Shown: positions 22,247-33,788 of the stretch, one piece after another
How positions within the stretch are numbered: position 1 is the first letter of the stretch
Layout: every line of letters starts with the position of its first letter
Assembly: GCF_040183065.1 (NCBI RefSeq)
Contig: NC_091121.1
Location: 39,698,787-39,762,786, forward strand
Length of the DNA: 64,000 nt
Direction: 5' to 3'
Source: Periplaneta americana
Lineage: Eukaryota > Arthropoda > Insecta > Blattodea > Blattidae
The notes under the pieces: generated by a model
Database searches by the model: none
Seen by the model: the letters and a program-made list of their open reading frames with translations, nothing else
Told to the model about the DNA's origin: nothing
Position numbers and translations under genes: made by a program

Positions 22247-23225
22247 AGAAACAAATTGTAAGTACATTTTATCTTCCTTATGACATGAATAATCAACAAT
22301 TTGATTTAGATGAGAGTTACATGTATACAAGAGTTATTTACGAATTAAACAACAAAATATTATGAACTATTAATTAAACACTGAAATAAACTGAGTAGCA
22401 GAATTAAGCTAAAACACATAGAATGTTAATATATTTCAAATAATATTAGATAATAGAAAGAGATTATTATGAGACAATTTTGAAAATAAGCACTAGCAGG
22501 ATGATGTCTAAAGAAAGAAGTAACAATTTAGTCAGTGACAGTTTAAATCAGTATGACTGGAGTGAAATGCTAGTAAGGTTATCTTTTAAGCTGTTTTTAA
22601 AGGTGTTTATTGTCTTGCAGCCCCTAATACTTTGTGACAAGGAATTCCATTGACGCGAGGTGGATATTGTAAAAGATGATGAATAACAAGATGTTCTATG
22701 AAGAGGTATACTTAGCGTGCCACAGATAAGTGATCTGGTATTTACGTCGTGGTTAGAGTATAGATAAGAGAAACGAGACGAAAGGTAATTTGGTGTTAAG
22801 GTGTGCAGAATTCGAAAGTGTAAAGACAAAGAGTGTAAAGTTCTGCGTTCTTTAAGTCGGAGCCACGAAAGACTTGCGAAGGACTGTGATATGTGATCAT
22901 ATCGTCGGATGTTGCACACGTATCTGACGCACATATTCTGAGCTCGCTGTAACTTGACTGACAGTTCAGAACTTAGGTCACTTAACAAAACGTCACAATA
23001 ATCGAAATGCGGCATTACTAGGGTTTGTACTAGGGTAAGTTTTAGTTGCTGGGGCAAGAAGTTTCTCAAGCGACTCAAACAGTGAATGGAGGAACAGATT
23101 TTTTTAATCGTTTCTTTAACTTGAAAATTCCAACTTAAATCATTATCAAAAAAGAAGCCAAGATTTTTTACGACAGATGAATAAGGGATTAGCGTGTTGT
23201 TAATGGCACTTATACCCCTATATAT
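22247..23225 (-). pseudogene. CR1/Jockey-like LINE, C-terminal part and 3' UTR
   Basis: Minus strand. Residues include NLGFFFDNDLSWNFQVKETI, LRNFLPQQLKLTLVQTLVMP, HFDYCDVLLSDLSSELSVKL, QRAQNMCVRYV and, near the end, WNSLSQSIRGCKTINTFKNS. This is the region after the RT core of CR1/Jockey-group LINEs; RT catalytic motifs are lost to 5' truncation. The 3' UTR (22547 down to about 22250) matches 49190-49440 in the opposite orientation. The terminal CCTTAACTCTGCCAG segment is missing here. The uninterrupted frame of about 220 codons suggests moderate age. Confidence 0.85.
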
Positions 23226-23284
23226 CATAACATGCATTACATAGACAAAAATACACACAATCATAGGCACAGACAAGGCACGTA

Positions 23285-23316
23285 CAATCACATACACACA
23301 TACACACACACACACA
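23285..23316. repeat. (CA)n microsatellite
   Basis: Short ACACAC run just upstream (in LINE orientation) of the CR1/Jockey-like remnant. Confidence 0.9.
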
Positions 23317-24145
23317 ATTTAAGTAAAGTCCTGTAGGCCTATCTACAATGAAACCAGCTACAATAAATGGGAAAAAATTTCTTTCGTGTATTCAGCTCTT
23401 AACAATGGGAGAAGACCACTCATTTTATAACTACCATATTTTAATGATACAAGTGCTTATCATTCAGGATCTATTCTAGGATCCTGGAATTTTATACGTA
23501 GCTGTAATGGCGTGGGCAGTCAGGCAGTCAGGCAGGCAGGCAGGTCGGTTGGGCGCACGCGCGCTGTAGGAAGAGGAATGTAGTAGCGTTTAAAATTTAT
23601 TACAACAGGAAGAATAACAGTGTCATGAACTGGCACTAGAATACAAACATAACAAGGATGTGCTCTTATTTTTCAACTCCATCTACATATTGCTGACGCA
23701 GTTAACGTTACCGCTCTAAGGAAGCATACGGTAAGGAAGTATAGTGGGACTCCCTAGGGCCTAGCAAATGAAGGGCGTTAGATCAAGATTTCTAAGTGAA
23801 TTTCAACTAAGAGATCAGAATCAATTCCCTATTTATCATTTGCATATTTCATATTGCCTCCGAGCAAATATCTCTTTTTAAAAACTGGTTTCTATCGCTG
23901 CGAACCATACATTTGGAATCGTGATAAAGATCAATAATGATGCAATTTTTCTTCTTATCAATTGCTTTGTCATATCAAAAACGAATACTACAAATTTATT
24001 TTCTGAGAACCATGTACACAAATTTAACGGAACTTTTAAATAAGAACAAATATATACACATATAATAGAGTTTAACATAATCTTATATGGAAAGAAGTGC
24101 TCGAAATCGTAATTTTGAAATTCCTAATTGTTTTTTTAAGAATAG
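23317..24145. other. unassigned DNA
   Basis: Contains a small GCAGGCAGGCAGG run (23522-23545). No element or gene recognised. Confidence 0.5.
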
Positions 24146-24823
24146 TACATTATGCCACGAGCCTATAATGATAGTAATTAAGACGCAAGTATGGATATTT
24201 ATGAAACGAGCGCAAGCGAGTTTCATAATTTTCATACGAGCTTCTTAATTACCATTATAGGCAAGTTTCATACGACTTTTTATGCTCGACCATATTTCTA
24301 ACTTGAAATTATTCAGATGTATACATTTTATTTGTATCTGACAAGATCGGAAGTGACCTTGTTCTAGGTCGTGAATTGTGAGATGTGCGCAGACGCGAAA
24401 GTATTGATTTTTTTCCGAGGAACAATAATGTCATTGACCTTGATGTAATCCCGTTAAACTTGATATAACCTTGATTATTGAATTCGACATTGAAAAACGA
24501 GATGACAAATTGGATTTATTTGAATATTATTTACAATTAACGCTAATTATTATAGTAACAGAACATAACCTTCTGCGACAGTATTGAATTTCCAGCCTCC
24601 GTGACTTTTCGCTAATTCTCTTTCTATTGCATATCCGAAAATAATCTATACTTGCGGTTTTATAACGGTACAAAGCTGACTTGTCATTGGCTGAACAGCT
24701 GTAAGCTGAGTTGTCATTGGCTGAACACCTGTACTTTAATGAGTAGGTGTACTTTAATGATATGCATTAAAGGACTGCTACCAGGTGTATAATTACTACA
24801 TTTCGGCATGGTCGAGCATAAAA
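24146..24823. repeat. dispersed 678-bp palindromic element, copy 1
   Basis: Shares its full length with 52232-52876 in the same orientation. The first 125 bp (24150-24275) form a near palindrome around GCGCAAGCGAG, with arms GCCTATAATGATAGTAATTA and AATTACCATTATAGGC. TTTTATGCTCGACCAT then occurs at about 24279-24294, and its inverse ATGGTCGAGCATAAAA closes the element at 24808-24823. There is no open frame. The class is unknown; a non-autonomous DNA transposon is the simplest reading. Confidence 0.8.
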
Positions 24824-25550
24824 GTTATTAGTCAGTGGATATACTAATGCACTTTCTGACGAGATCGTTAACATTATGTTTCTATGGCGACCAAATGTCA
24901 TCATGCAGATCTGAGCATTAATTCCGAAACTCCTTCGGTACAGATATATCAAATAAGTAATATCCCCATCTGGGTTATAGTGAGATCTATAGTGGAGTAT
25001 TTCGTTTATATGACGTCATTCCATTCCAATGAAGTGTAATGAAATTTTGATTTCCAACCAATCACAGTCATACATCGCGATAATTTCTGCAGGTCGGTTT
25101 ATCACTATCAATTTATCGCATGGTTGTTCTTTTGTTTAGTCAGTGTCGCCAACTGTTTCCACGTAAATTCATGAGCATGAATCCATTGTACTAGATAAAG
25201 TGCGAAATCCTACGTCCACATTTACATCTTCATCTTCTAATTCCACGTCTATTGTATAAGAAAATGACACTCCTTCATAACAATTGTTCATTTAATTAAT
25301 GTATTAATCAGATTATTTGTATAATACCTTAAAATGTTTAAATTAAATTATGATTTCAGCAGATAACGAAAACGTATTTCTTTTGTAATAAGAAGATAAA
25401 AGCGCAGTACATGTAATTAACATTTTTAAACCTGTATTTCGCTTTTCTCAATAGGCATTACTGAATAACATTCAATTTCTTTATTGCAGTAGGCCTAATC
25501 GTTATTCATCTATTTCGACTTCACAATGTCTGTACTCACTAACTAGTTAG
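24824..25550. other. unassigned DNA
   Basis: No recognised feature. Confidence 0.5.
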
Positions 25551-25551
25551 C

Positions 25552-25552
25552 T

Positions 25553-25586
<34 letters not shown>

Positions 25587-25950
25587 GTAAACAAGTGTAT
25601 AAGTATATAAGTAAGTAAGTAAGGAAGGAAGTAAGTAAGTAAGAAAGAAAGTAAGTAAGTAAATAAGTAAATAAATAAATAACTTAATAAATAAATAAAC
25701 AAATAAATGAATGAATGAATGAATGAATAAACAAATAAATAAATAAATAAATGAAACAATAAATGAATAAATAAACAAATACATAAATAAATAAATGAAT
25801 GAATAAATGAATGAATGAATGAGTGAATGAATGAATGAATAAATAAATATATATATATATATATATATACATAAATATATAAATACATAAATAAATAAGT
25901 AAATAAGTAAAAAATAAATAAATAAATAAATAATAAATAAATAAATAAAA
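25552..25950. repeat. AATA-rich tetranucleotide array
   Basis: Compound of (AAAT)n, (AAGT)n, (GAAT)n and (AT)n over about 400 bp. Minus-strand frames of 77-113 codons here are Phe/Ile/Leu/Tyr runs produced by the repeat. Confidence 0.95.
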
Positions 25951-26059
25951 TTGTACTATACTTTTGGTTGTCTGATTATATTCATATGTATTCACTTTTT
26001 TATTTTCTCTTAGTATACTGAAAAAACTGACGCACCATTATCATTTTTCTTTCTCTTAT

Positions 26060-26275
26060 TAGCTTTCATTGCTTCTTGACTTGTAACATTTTTTTATTCT
26101 GTAAACTGCCATTGTTTGTTTGTTTGTTTGTTTGTTTGTTTGTGTACTTGTTTGCTGTTTATCTTGCTCCGTTATCTTTCATCAACTATTTGTTCTTGTA
26201 TTGTTTTATATGCTTTGTCTAATGGCAGCCTCTAATTTGAGGAGCTCAATAAAATAAAAAATAAAATATATATTT
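26060..26275 (+). mobile_element. possible LINE 3' UTR
   Basis: Contains a (TTTG)n run (26113-26142) and ends with TTTGAGGAGCTCAATAAAAT and A-rich sequence, like the polyadenylation region of a retrotransposon. No coding part is attached, so this is tentative. Confidence 0.35.
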
Positions 26276-26309
26276 TTAAGTTAATACTTGTATACCGGTA
26301 TGTATTTTC

Positions 26310-26382
26310 CTGTATATGTTTTGATCTTAGTTGGGTGAAAGAGAAGATGTGATGGTCTTAACTCTGCCAGGAAAAATAAAAC

Positions 26383-26418
<36 letters not shown>

Positions 26419-26442
26419 TACTATTATTATTGTTGTTATTGT
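26310..26442 (+). mobile_element. LINE 3' terminus with (ATT)n tail
   Basis: The segment GGTGAAAGAGAAGATGTGAT and CTTAACTCTGCCAGGAAAAA followed by (ATT)n matches the 3' end of the CR1/Jockey-like LINE at 49087-49545 and the fragment at 9755. Only the terminal 75 bp or so are present. Confidence 0.7.
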
Positions 26443-27684
26443 TATTACTATAGTGGAGCAACTCAGATAAAATAGAAGGTAAAACAGAGTAACAGGGAAA
26501 GAACTGTACCTACCATTTAAACCCAGCGGAAGATCACCGTTTAATAACCACTGTATAAAATCCTTAATCAGAAGTATATGCAGCGTGTATTTACGATTTA
26601 TTTTTATTGCTAATTCTACATACATAATGAAGGCGATCTGTGCAGTAAATAAAAACGGTAAATATTTTCTAAACGCATCAGTTCTCTATGATTATCACAG
26701 CCGAAAAAAGCGCCGTCAATTATTCAGACTACAGTTACAATGACATGCCAGGTCTAAGTCTCACGACCCGGTTTCTTCCACATAATTAGATAAAGATTTA
26801 ATAGCCCAAGTTCCTTGTTAAAAAATAACAGAATCGCAAATATTTAACTTGTTGCTACTAAACACCGGAAAAGTAAATTTATGAGGTTACTGCTACTAGT
26901 ACCAGCAGTTTTCTGCAGATCGCAACATTTAATGTTACAGACGTAATATAAAAAATTAAATCTATAAAAGGCAATCTTAAATGACCAACGACTGCCCACC
27001 GCTAAACTAGATCGGACTTTTAATTACTCTGACGTCAGAAATTTAGCAGAGATTCGCATCTTTAAAGTAGTCGTGAGTAAACTAAAGCCAGGGCAAAAAA
27101 ATTGAGAGGTTGTAGTTTAATTACTGCTTGTCAGAGAAAAAAATGCAGCAGATGTGCAAATATGTTTCTCGGACGATTAGCAGACCTCGTAAAAACTTGG
27201 TATGATCTACATTATTGCAGCTAGTGTGATTTAGACTGTGTAATGCGTGTAACAAATAATATTTAGGACTATTATTTCATTTGAGTCTAATTCTAGAGTG
27301 AAGCTTTTATTTCAAACATGATTAAAAGCAGATCTTTGGTCTCGCGTCATTCCCACGTTTCTTGAACTGAATCCCGTCCACAGAAAAGATATTCCCAAGT
27401 TATCTATTATGTTTACTGTATCACATAGGAGCTTCTGTGATCGTTAGACCTCAGATTTTTAGGGACCTAAAATACGCCATGACTTTATCAAAATAGGCAC
27501 TAAAAACATAGATTTAGGCATATAAAAATACAATTTCAAGCAGCTAAAAATATTATTTTATCCAACTAAAATGTAATTTCTATGCACACAAACTACAGTA
27601 ACTATAAAAATGTAATGAACTAGTGAGCGTGACCAATATTGTATAATAATAAATTATTGTATTTATGTCGCCTCTTTTTCTTAT
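26443..27684. other. unassigned DNA
   Basis: No recognised gene or element across 1.2 kb. 27470-27620 is A-rich with repeated TAAAAATA-type words. Confidence 0.5.
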
Positions 27685-27697
27685 ATTGTAATTTATG

Positions 27698-27753
<56 letters not shown>

Positions 27754-28869
27754 GGCTTTTAAGGAACTCGGAGGTACATTGCCGCCCTCACATAAGCCCA
27801 CCATAGGTCCCTATCCTGAGCAAGATCAATCCACTCTCTATCATCATATCCCACCTCCCTCAAATCCATTTTAATATTATCTTCCCATCTACGACTCGGC
27901 CTCCCCAAAGGTCTACTTCCCTCCGGCCTCCCAACTAACACTCTATATGCATTTCTGGATTCGCCCATACGTGCTACATGCTCTGCCCATCTCAAACGTC
28001 TGGATTTAATGTTTCTAATTATGTCAGTTGAAGATCACAATACGTGTAGTTCTGTGTTGTGTAACTTTCTCCATTCTCCTGTAACTTCATCCCTCTTAGC
28101 CCCAAATATTTTCCAAAGAACTTATTCTCAAACACCCTTAATCTCTGTTCCTCTCTTAAAGTTAGAGTCCAAGTTTCACAACCATAAAGAACAGCCGGTA
28201 ATATAACTGTTTTATAAATTCTAACTTTTAGATTTTTTGACAGCGGACTGGATGATAAAAGCTTCTCAGCCGAATAATAACAGGCATTTCCCATATTTAT
28301 TCTGTGTTTAATTTCCTCCCGAGTATCATTTACATTTGTTACTGTTGCTCCCAGGTATTTGAATTTTTCCACGTCGTCAAAGGATAAATTTCCAATTTTT
28401 ATATTTCTATTTCATACAATATTCTCGTCACGAGACATAATCATATACTTTGTCTTTTCGGGATTTACTTCCAAACCTACCTCTTTACTTGCTTCAAGTA
28501 AAATTCCTGTGCTTTCCCTAATCGTTTGTGGTTTTTTTTTCTAACATATTCACGTCATCCGCATAGACAAGCAGCTGATGTAACCCGTTCAATTCCAAAC
28601 CCTCTCTGTTTTCCTGGACTTTCCGAATGGCATACTCTAGAGCAATGTTAAAAAGTAAAGGTGATAGTGCATCTCCTTGCTTTAGCCCACAGTGAATTGG
28701 AAACGCATCTGACAGAAACTGACCTATACGGACTCTGCTGGACCTTTCACTGAGACACATTTTCATTAATCGAACTAGTTTCTTGGGAATACCAAATTCA
28801 ATAATAATATCATATAAAACTTCTTTCTTAACCGAGTCATATGCCTTTTTGAAATTGTAATTTATGTAC
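27685..28869 (-). pseudogene. RTE-like LINE (family 1), 5'-truncated, with 16-bp TSD
   Basis: The body is 27701-28853, flanked on both sides by ATTGTAATTTATGTAC (27685-27700 and 28854-28869). On the minus strand it reads [40 protein letters not shown], the catalytic box [11 protein letters not shown], then KFKYLGATVTN, VLYGCETWTLTLREEQRLRV, GRPLGRPSRRWEDN-like basic C-terminus and RAAMYLRVP. It ends in (AAGT)n, read as (ACTT)n on the plus strand. This is the RT core and C-terminus of an RTE-type LINE; endonuclease and palm N-terminus are missing. An A-run at about 28535-28545 causes a frameshift after YADD. The long perfect TSD means a fairly recent insertion. Confidence 0.92.
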
Positions 28870-28949
28870 AATTAAAAAATGTGTGTTTTCTCATATTGTA
28901 ATAATAAAGTATTATAATTATTATAATCAGTATCATTATATTATTATTA

Positions 28950-30154
28950 CTAGCCGTACCCGTGCGCTCCGCTGCACCCGTTAGAAATAAATATAAAGTA
29001 ATTACATAATTAAAATAGGACATTTGATCCAGGGAACATTCGTGTTTGATAGAAGGATAAATCGTTTAATATGTTACTTAATTTAAATTGCATCCAAATA
29101 ATTAAAATGCGATCATTTTGGTCCAGAGACACTCATTTGGTGCAATGACAATTCCTTTAACATGTTTCTTAATTTTTATTACATGCAACCATAGTTTAAT
29201 GAACATTGACATCATTTAGATTTAATGTGTATATTTTATTTTACTTGTTATAGGTTTCCATTGAATTATGGTAATAACTTAATTTTAACCCTTGTTTTCT
29301 ACGTATTCAGTAAATGGCGCTTGGCCCACTATGGTACTGAACCCTTGAAATAACTTAAATTATATTATATAATATTACATATTATATTATATTATATTAT
29401 ATTATATTATATTATATTATATTATATTATATTATATTATATTATATTATATTATATTATATTATATTATAAGTTACTGTAATAACATTATAGCATTATG
29501 TCCATCTAGAGAAGCTACACTTTCCAGTGGTGAAATAATAATTAATCATACAAATCGGTTAATTTATCTTCCGATATTACTTCATACAAACACAGACACA
29601 TTCTCTGTAGGGTATCTTTCATAGCTTTCGATTGTTGCTGTCCAAGGCCCCTTATAGACGAAGTCATTTGTTTTTTAATTCATTACACGGTCTTAGATGG
29701 CAGTTATTTTAATTTTTAAACTCATTTATCTCATTAAATATCAGTCCTATCAAAATTTTTGAAGGAATAAAACTTATCGCAAATTATTTTTAAAGAAACT
29801 TTTGTTATGTAACATTTTTGACAAAAATCAATAATAAGCGCGATATTTCGATTTATTTAATTCAGGCCCCCTTATAACTCCCCTTTTAAATAATATATTT
29901 TGAATTCCATATAGTCTAAAATCTAAGTTACAACGAACTTAATTTATATTCCAATTTTAATATAAATCGGTTCAGCCATTATCGCGTGAAAAGGTAACAA
30001 ACATACAGACAGACAGACAGACATACAAACAAAAATTTCAAAAAAGCGATTTTCGGTTTCACGGTGGTTAATTATATATATATTAGGACCAATTATTTTT
30101 GGAAAATCGAAAATTATCAGAAAAATTTCGACTACAAATTTATTATTAGTATAG

Positions 30155-30160
<6 letters not shown>
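28950..30160 (+). repeat. long dispersed insect repeat
   Basis: Begins TAGCCGTACCCGTGCGCTCC and ends near TCGGTTCAGCCATTATCGCG, GGTAACAAACATACAGACAG and TATTATTAGTATAGATT. The block 29510-29830 recurs inverted at 63050-63420, and the terminal block 29970-30130 recurs inverted at 63850-64000. This layout (CCCGTGCGC start, (CAGA)n, TTAGTATAGATT end) is a common insect repeat type whose superfamily I cannot name with certainty. Contains an (ATTAT)n microsatellite. No protein is encoded. Confidence 0.7.
29362..29473. repeat. (ATTAT)n pentanucleotide microsatellite
   Basis: About 22 perfect ATTAT units inside the dispersed repeat. Confidence 0.95.

Positions 30161-30202
<42 letters not shown>
30157..30202. 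repeat. (ATT)n microsatellite
   Basis: Directly follows the TTAGTATAGATT end of the dispersed repeat, so it is probably its tail or its insertion site. Confidence 0.9.
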
Positions 30203-30206
<4 letters not shown>

Positions 30207-31290
30207 AGTACGTTTGTAAACAGTATTGCCCTATATAGTTGTTTATAAACCTAAGAAAAATATTACGTTTCTAAACCAGAGAGAGACAAAAACACAATAT
30301 ATTCTAACCAACATATTACATTTCAGGCGAACGTTTAATTTTTTGCAACAGCTCCATTCAACTGACATGATATGTATATGAGTAGAGAGGACTACTTTGC
30401 CAGCTGCTTTGTAAACATGTATTATTCTGTGTACTTAACTTCAGAGTAGGCTATATGTGCCTCAACTTCGAAGTCTAGACATAAAAAAACTAGCGTCAGA
30501 AATAACAAAACTGATGTGAAATCTGGGGACACATATCATACCTATACGCCTACTGTATTCTGGCTTCGAATATATGGAGGTGGTTTCCACGCAACGCTAA
30601 AGCTGGATCCTAGCCGTTGCTAGGGCCAAGGTTAATTGTGATTCCCTAAGTCGCTTATTTCCTAACACAGCTTCTGTTCAGATGTAATTCTCCTCTTTGA
30701 ACGTGGACTTCATTAAAAAATCGCGGTGATTTGCTATTGACCTGTTTGTTAGAAGAGCTTGATTGCCAGACATGAAACCTCGTTTAGTATTCACACGAGA
30801 ACGAAATTGAAATCACATGGAAATAACGAACCACAGTTTGAGTTCCTGATACAGATAAATGGGGTGCAAAACCGGCCCATTACTCTTAACAGCTAAGGGA
30901 CGGGCGCCAGGGTAATGCGAAGTGAAATGAACGGCCGAGTGAGATATTCGAGGATGCTATGGAATTGACGCTCGCTTTCCTTTGGCTTTTTATTACTGCC
31001 ACATTATTCATCCAATGTACACATGAAACAATCGTTATTAATGTACGTACAACAGATCGCTGCACGAAAAGCATGCACCGTAGAAACCAAGCGCAACAAT
31101 GGCTTTAGTACAATATTTTTAGCTTATGAGTATGTTGCTCTGTAGTGATGGTATTAATACAAAAACATATTTTTAACGTTGATTCCAACGACTGATAAAA
31201 AAATGCTTCCAAATTACTTCCTCCTACGTTCTTTATAAATAATATTCTGCAACGTCTATCTTTCCATCCTCAATTTCTCCATTTTTCATT
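30203..31290. other. unassigned DNA
   Basis: No recognised gene or mobile element. Moderately GC-richer patches at 30580-30660 and 30860-30960. Confidence 0.5.
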
Positions 31291-31296
31291 TATTAT

Positions 31297-32870
31297 CTTC
31301 AAAATCACCATCACCATCATCATCTTCACCTTCGCCGCCATCATCATGTTCTTCACATTTTATCGTCGCCATTATCATGTTCTTCACCTTCGTCATCATG
31401 TTCTTCACCTTTGTCGTCGTCATCATCATCATGTTCTTCACCTTCGTCATCATGTTCTTCACCTCTGTCGTCGCCATCATGTTCTTCACCTTCGTCGTCG
31501 CCATCATGTTCTTCACTGTCATCGTTGCCATCATCACGTTTTTCATCTTCGTCATCGCCATCATGTTCTTTACCTTCGTCGTCGCCATCATGTTCTTCAC
31601 CTTCGTCGTCGTCATCATATTCTTCACTTTCGTCGTCGCCATCATCATGTTCTTCACCTTCGTTGTCGCCATCATCATGTTCTTCACATTTTATCGTCGC
31701 CATTATCATGTTCTTCACCTTCGTCGTCGCCATCATCATGTTCTTCACCTTCGTCGCCATCATCATGTTCTTCACCTTCGTTGTCGCCATCATCATGTTC
31801 TTCACATTTTATCGTCGCCATTATCATGTTCTTCACCTTCGTCGTCGCCATCATCATGTTCTTCACCTTCGTCGCCATCATCATGTTCTTCACCTTCGTC
31901 GCCATCATCATGTTCTTCACCTTCGTTGTCGCCATCATCATGTTCTTCACATTTTATCGTCGCCATTATCATGTTCTTCACCTTCGTCGTCGCCATCATC
32001 ATGTTCTTCACCTTCGTCGCCATCATCATGTTCTTCACCTTCGTCGTCATCATGTTCATCACTTTCGTTGTCGCCATCATTATGTTCTTCACATTTTATC
32101 GTCGCCATCATCAAGTTCTTCACCTTCGTCGTCGTCGTCATCATATTCTTCACTTTCGTCGTCGCCATCATCATGTTCTTCACATTTTATCGTCGCCATC
32201 ATCATGTTCTTCACATTTTAACGTCGCCATCATCATGTTCTTCACTTTCGTCGTCGCAATCATCATGTTCTTCACATTTTATCGTCGCCATTGTCATGTT
32301 CTTCACCTTCGTCATCATGTTCTTCACCTTTGTCGTCGTCATCATGTTCTTCACCTTCGTCGTCGTCATGTTCTTAACTTTCGTCGTCGTCATCATCATG
32401 TTCTTCACCTTCGTCGTCGTCATGTTCTTAACTTTCGTCGTCGTCATCATCATGTTCTTCACCTTCGTTGTCACCATCATCATGTTTTTCAACTTCGATG
32501 TCACCATCATCATGTTTTTCATCTTCGTCGTCGCCATCATCATGTTTTCACCTTCATCGTCAACATGTTTTTCACCTTCGTAGTCGCCATAATCATTATC
32601 TTCACCTTTGTCGTCGCCATCATCATGTTCTTCACCTTTGTCGTCGCCATCACATTCTTCATCTTCACCGACGCCATCTTATTCGTCAAATTTGTCATTA
32701 TCTTCAACTTCGTCGTCATTTTCTATTTCGTCAACATCATCTTTTCATCATCACCATCAAATTCAACTCCTTCTCCATCATCTTGAACTTCATCATCTTC
32801 TTAAACATCGTCATCACCTTCAATTTCGTTGTCATCTTCCTCATCATCGTCAATTCATCATGATGAAATT
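31297..32870. repeat. 30-bp minisatellite (27/24-bp variants)
   Basis: Basic unit GTCGTCGCCATCATCATGTT plus CTTCACCTTC, 30 bp, with lengths changing in steps of three. A variant containing CACATTTTATCGTCGCC recurs at about 31346, 31685, 31803, 31948, 32091, 32184 and 32273, marking a loose higher-order pattern. The right end (32640-32870) is degenerate. Because lengths change by codon multiples, frames of up to 469 codons stay open in several frames on both strands. They read as MFFTFVVAII or HHHVLHLRR runs and lack any other coding evidence. Confidence 0.95.
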
Positions 32871-33169
32871 TGTCATCGTAACCATGACCAGGTTTGGTAA
32901 AAATCAAGTTGCAATACGATAGCAGATGCGCTACTCAACAGTCTTGCGATCATATCAAAATGTTTTGAAGTTATTTATACCCGAATAAACCGCATTATTT
33001 TATTAACAAATCTAATGTGACAGGGAATTATGAAATCTCTTGAACTATGTGAAACGTCTCAATGTTAGCATATAATTTTTAGGACTAATAAATACTACCA
33101 CAGGCAGGATGAGTACACCTAAAGGTAATGTAACGACGCAGAACTTGTGGAATGACTCAATGGCGCAAA

Positions 33170-33385
33170 GGGAAAAAAGAGAAGTGAGAGAACAATAATT
33201 AAACTGTGTACTATCGCGTGTCTTGCAAGGGAATTTAAGGCTGTGAGAAAGAATTTATGTGAGCTCCAAGCCTGTTGGTCACTTATCTCACCTCGTTTTT
33301 CATCGTTCCGTTGAAGTAACTTGAGAGGGAATTTTGTAGGGAAAAAGCGTAAAATGAATGTAACCTAATAGCTAACATGTGAGGG
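33170..33385. repeat. dispersed repeat shared with 57655-57860
   Basis: Both copies share, in order, the blocks CTTGCAAGGGAATTTAAGGC, CTCACCTCGTTTTTCATCGT, AACTTGAGAGGGAATTTTGT and ACCTAATAGCTAACA, with scattered differences and the same orientation. Function and class unknown; a LINE or host-derived fragment is possible. Confidence 0.55.
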
Positions 33386-33644
33386 AGAGGACATTGTGGA
33401 TAACCTCGAGGTACATTAAATAGAGAATGGAGTGAGACGGACCGCGCTGAAAATCACGAGACACGAAGTTCATATTAAACCTCTGTTTCCATAGTATAGT
33501 AAGTGACTTCAGAGTAAACCTTTCATGTAAAAACTTTACAATGTTTCTCTCCTTGTAGCTCGCATAGGTATATAGACCTTTCACATAAAAATAAAATAAA
33601 ATTCGAGTTCAAAGCTACTTTAAGTTTCTATTCCAAATAAAGGA

Positions 33645-33652
33645 CTGAGAAA

Positions 33653-33707
<55 letters not shown>

Positions 33708-33788
33708 GTAAATAAATAAATAAATAAATAAAGTAACTAAATAAGTAAATAAGTAAGTAAATAATTATATAAATAAATAAGTAATATA
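33645..33788. repeat. (AAAT)n microsatellite
   Basis: About 140 bp of TAAATAAATAAA with AAGT interruptions, continuing at 34102-34195 after the SINE insertion. Confidence 0.95.

Noticed and set aside
25547-25995. Membrane-protein-like frames rich in Phe/Ile/Leu/Tyr
   Set aside because: Translation of AAAT/ATAT repeats.
31377-32786. 469-codon open frame and overlapping frames
   Set aside because: Produced by a 30/27/24-bp tandem repeat; multiple frames on both strands are open at once.
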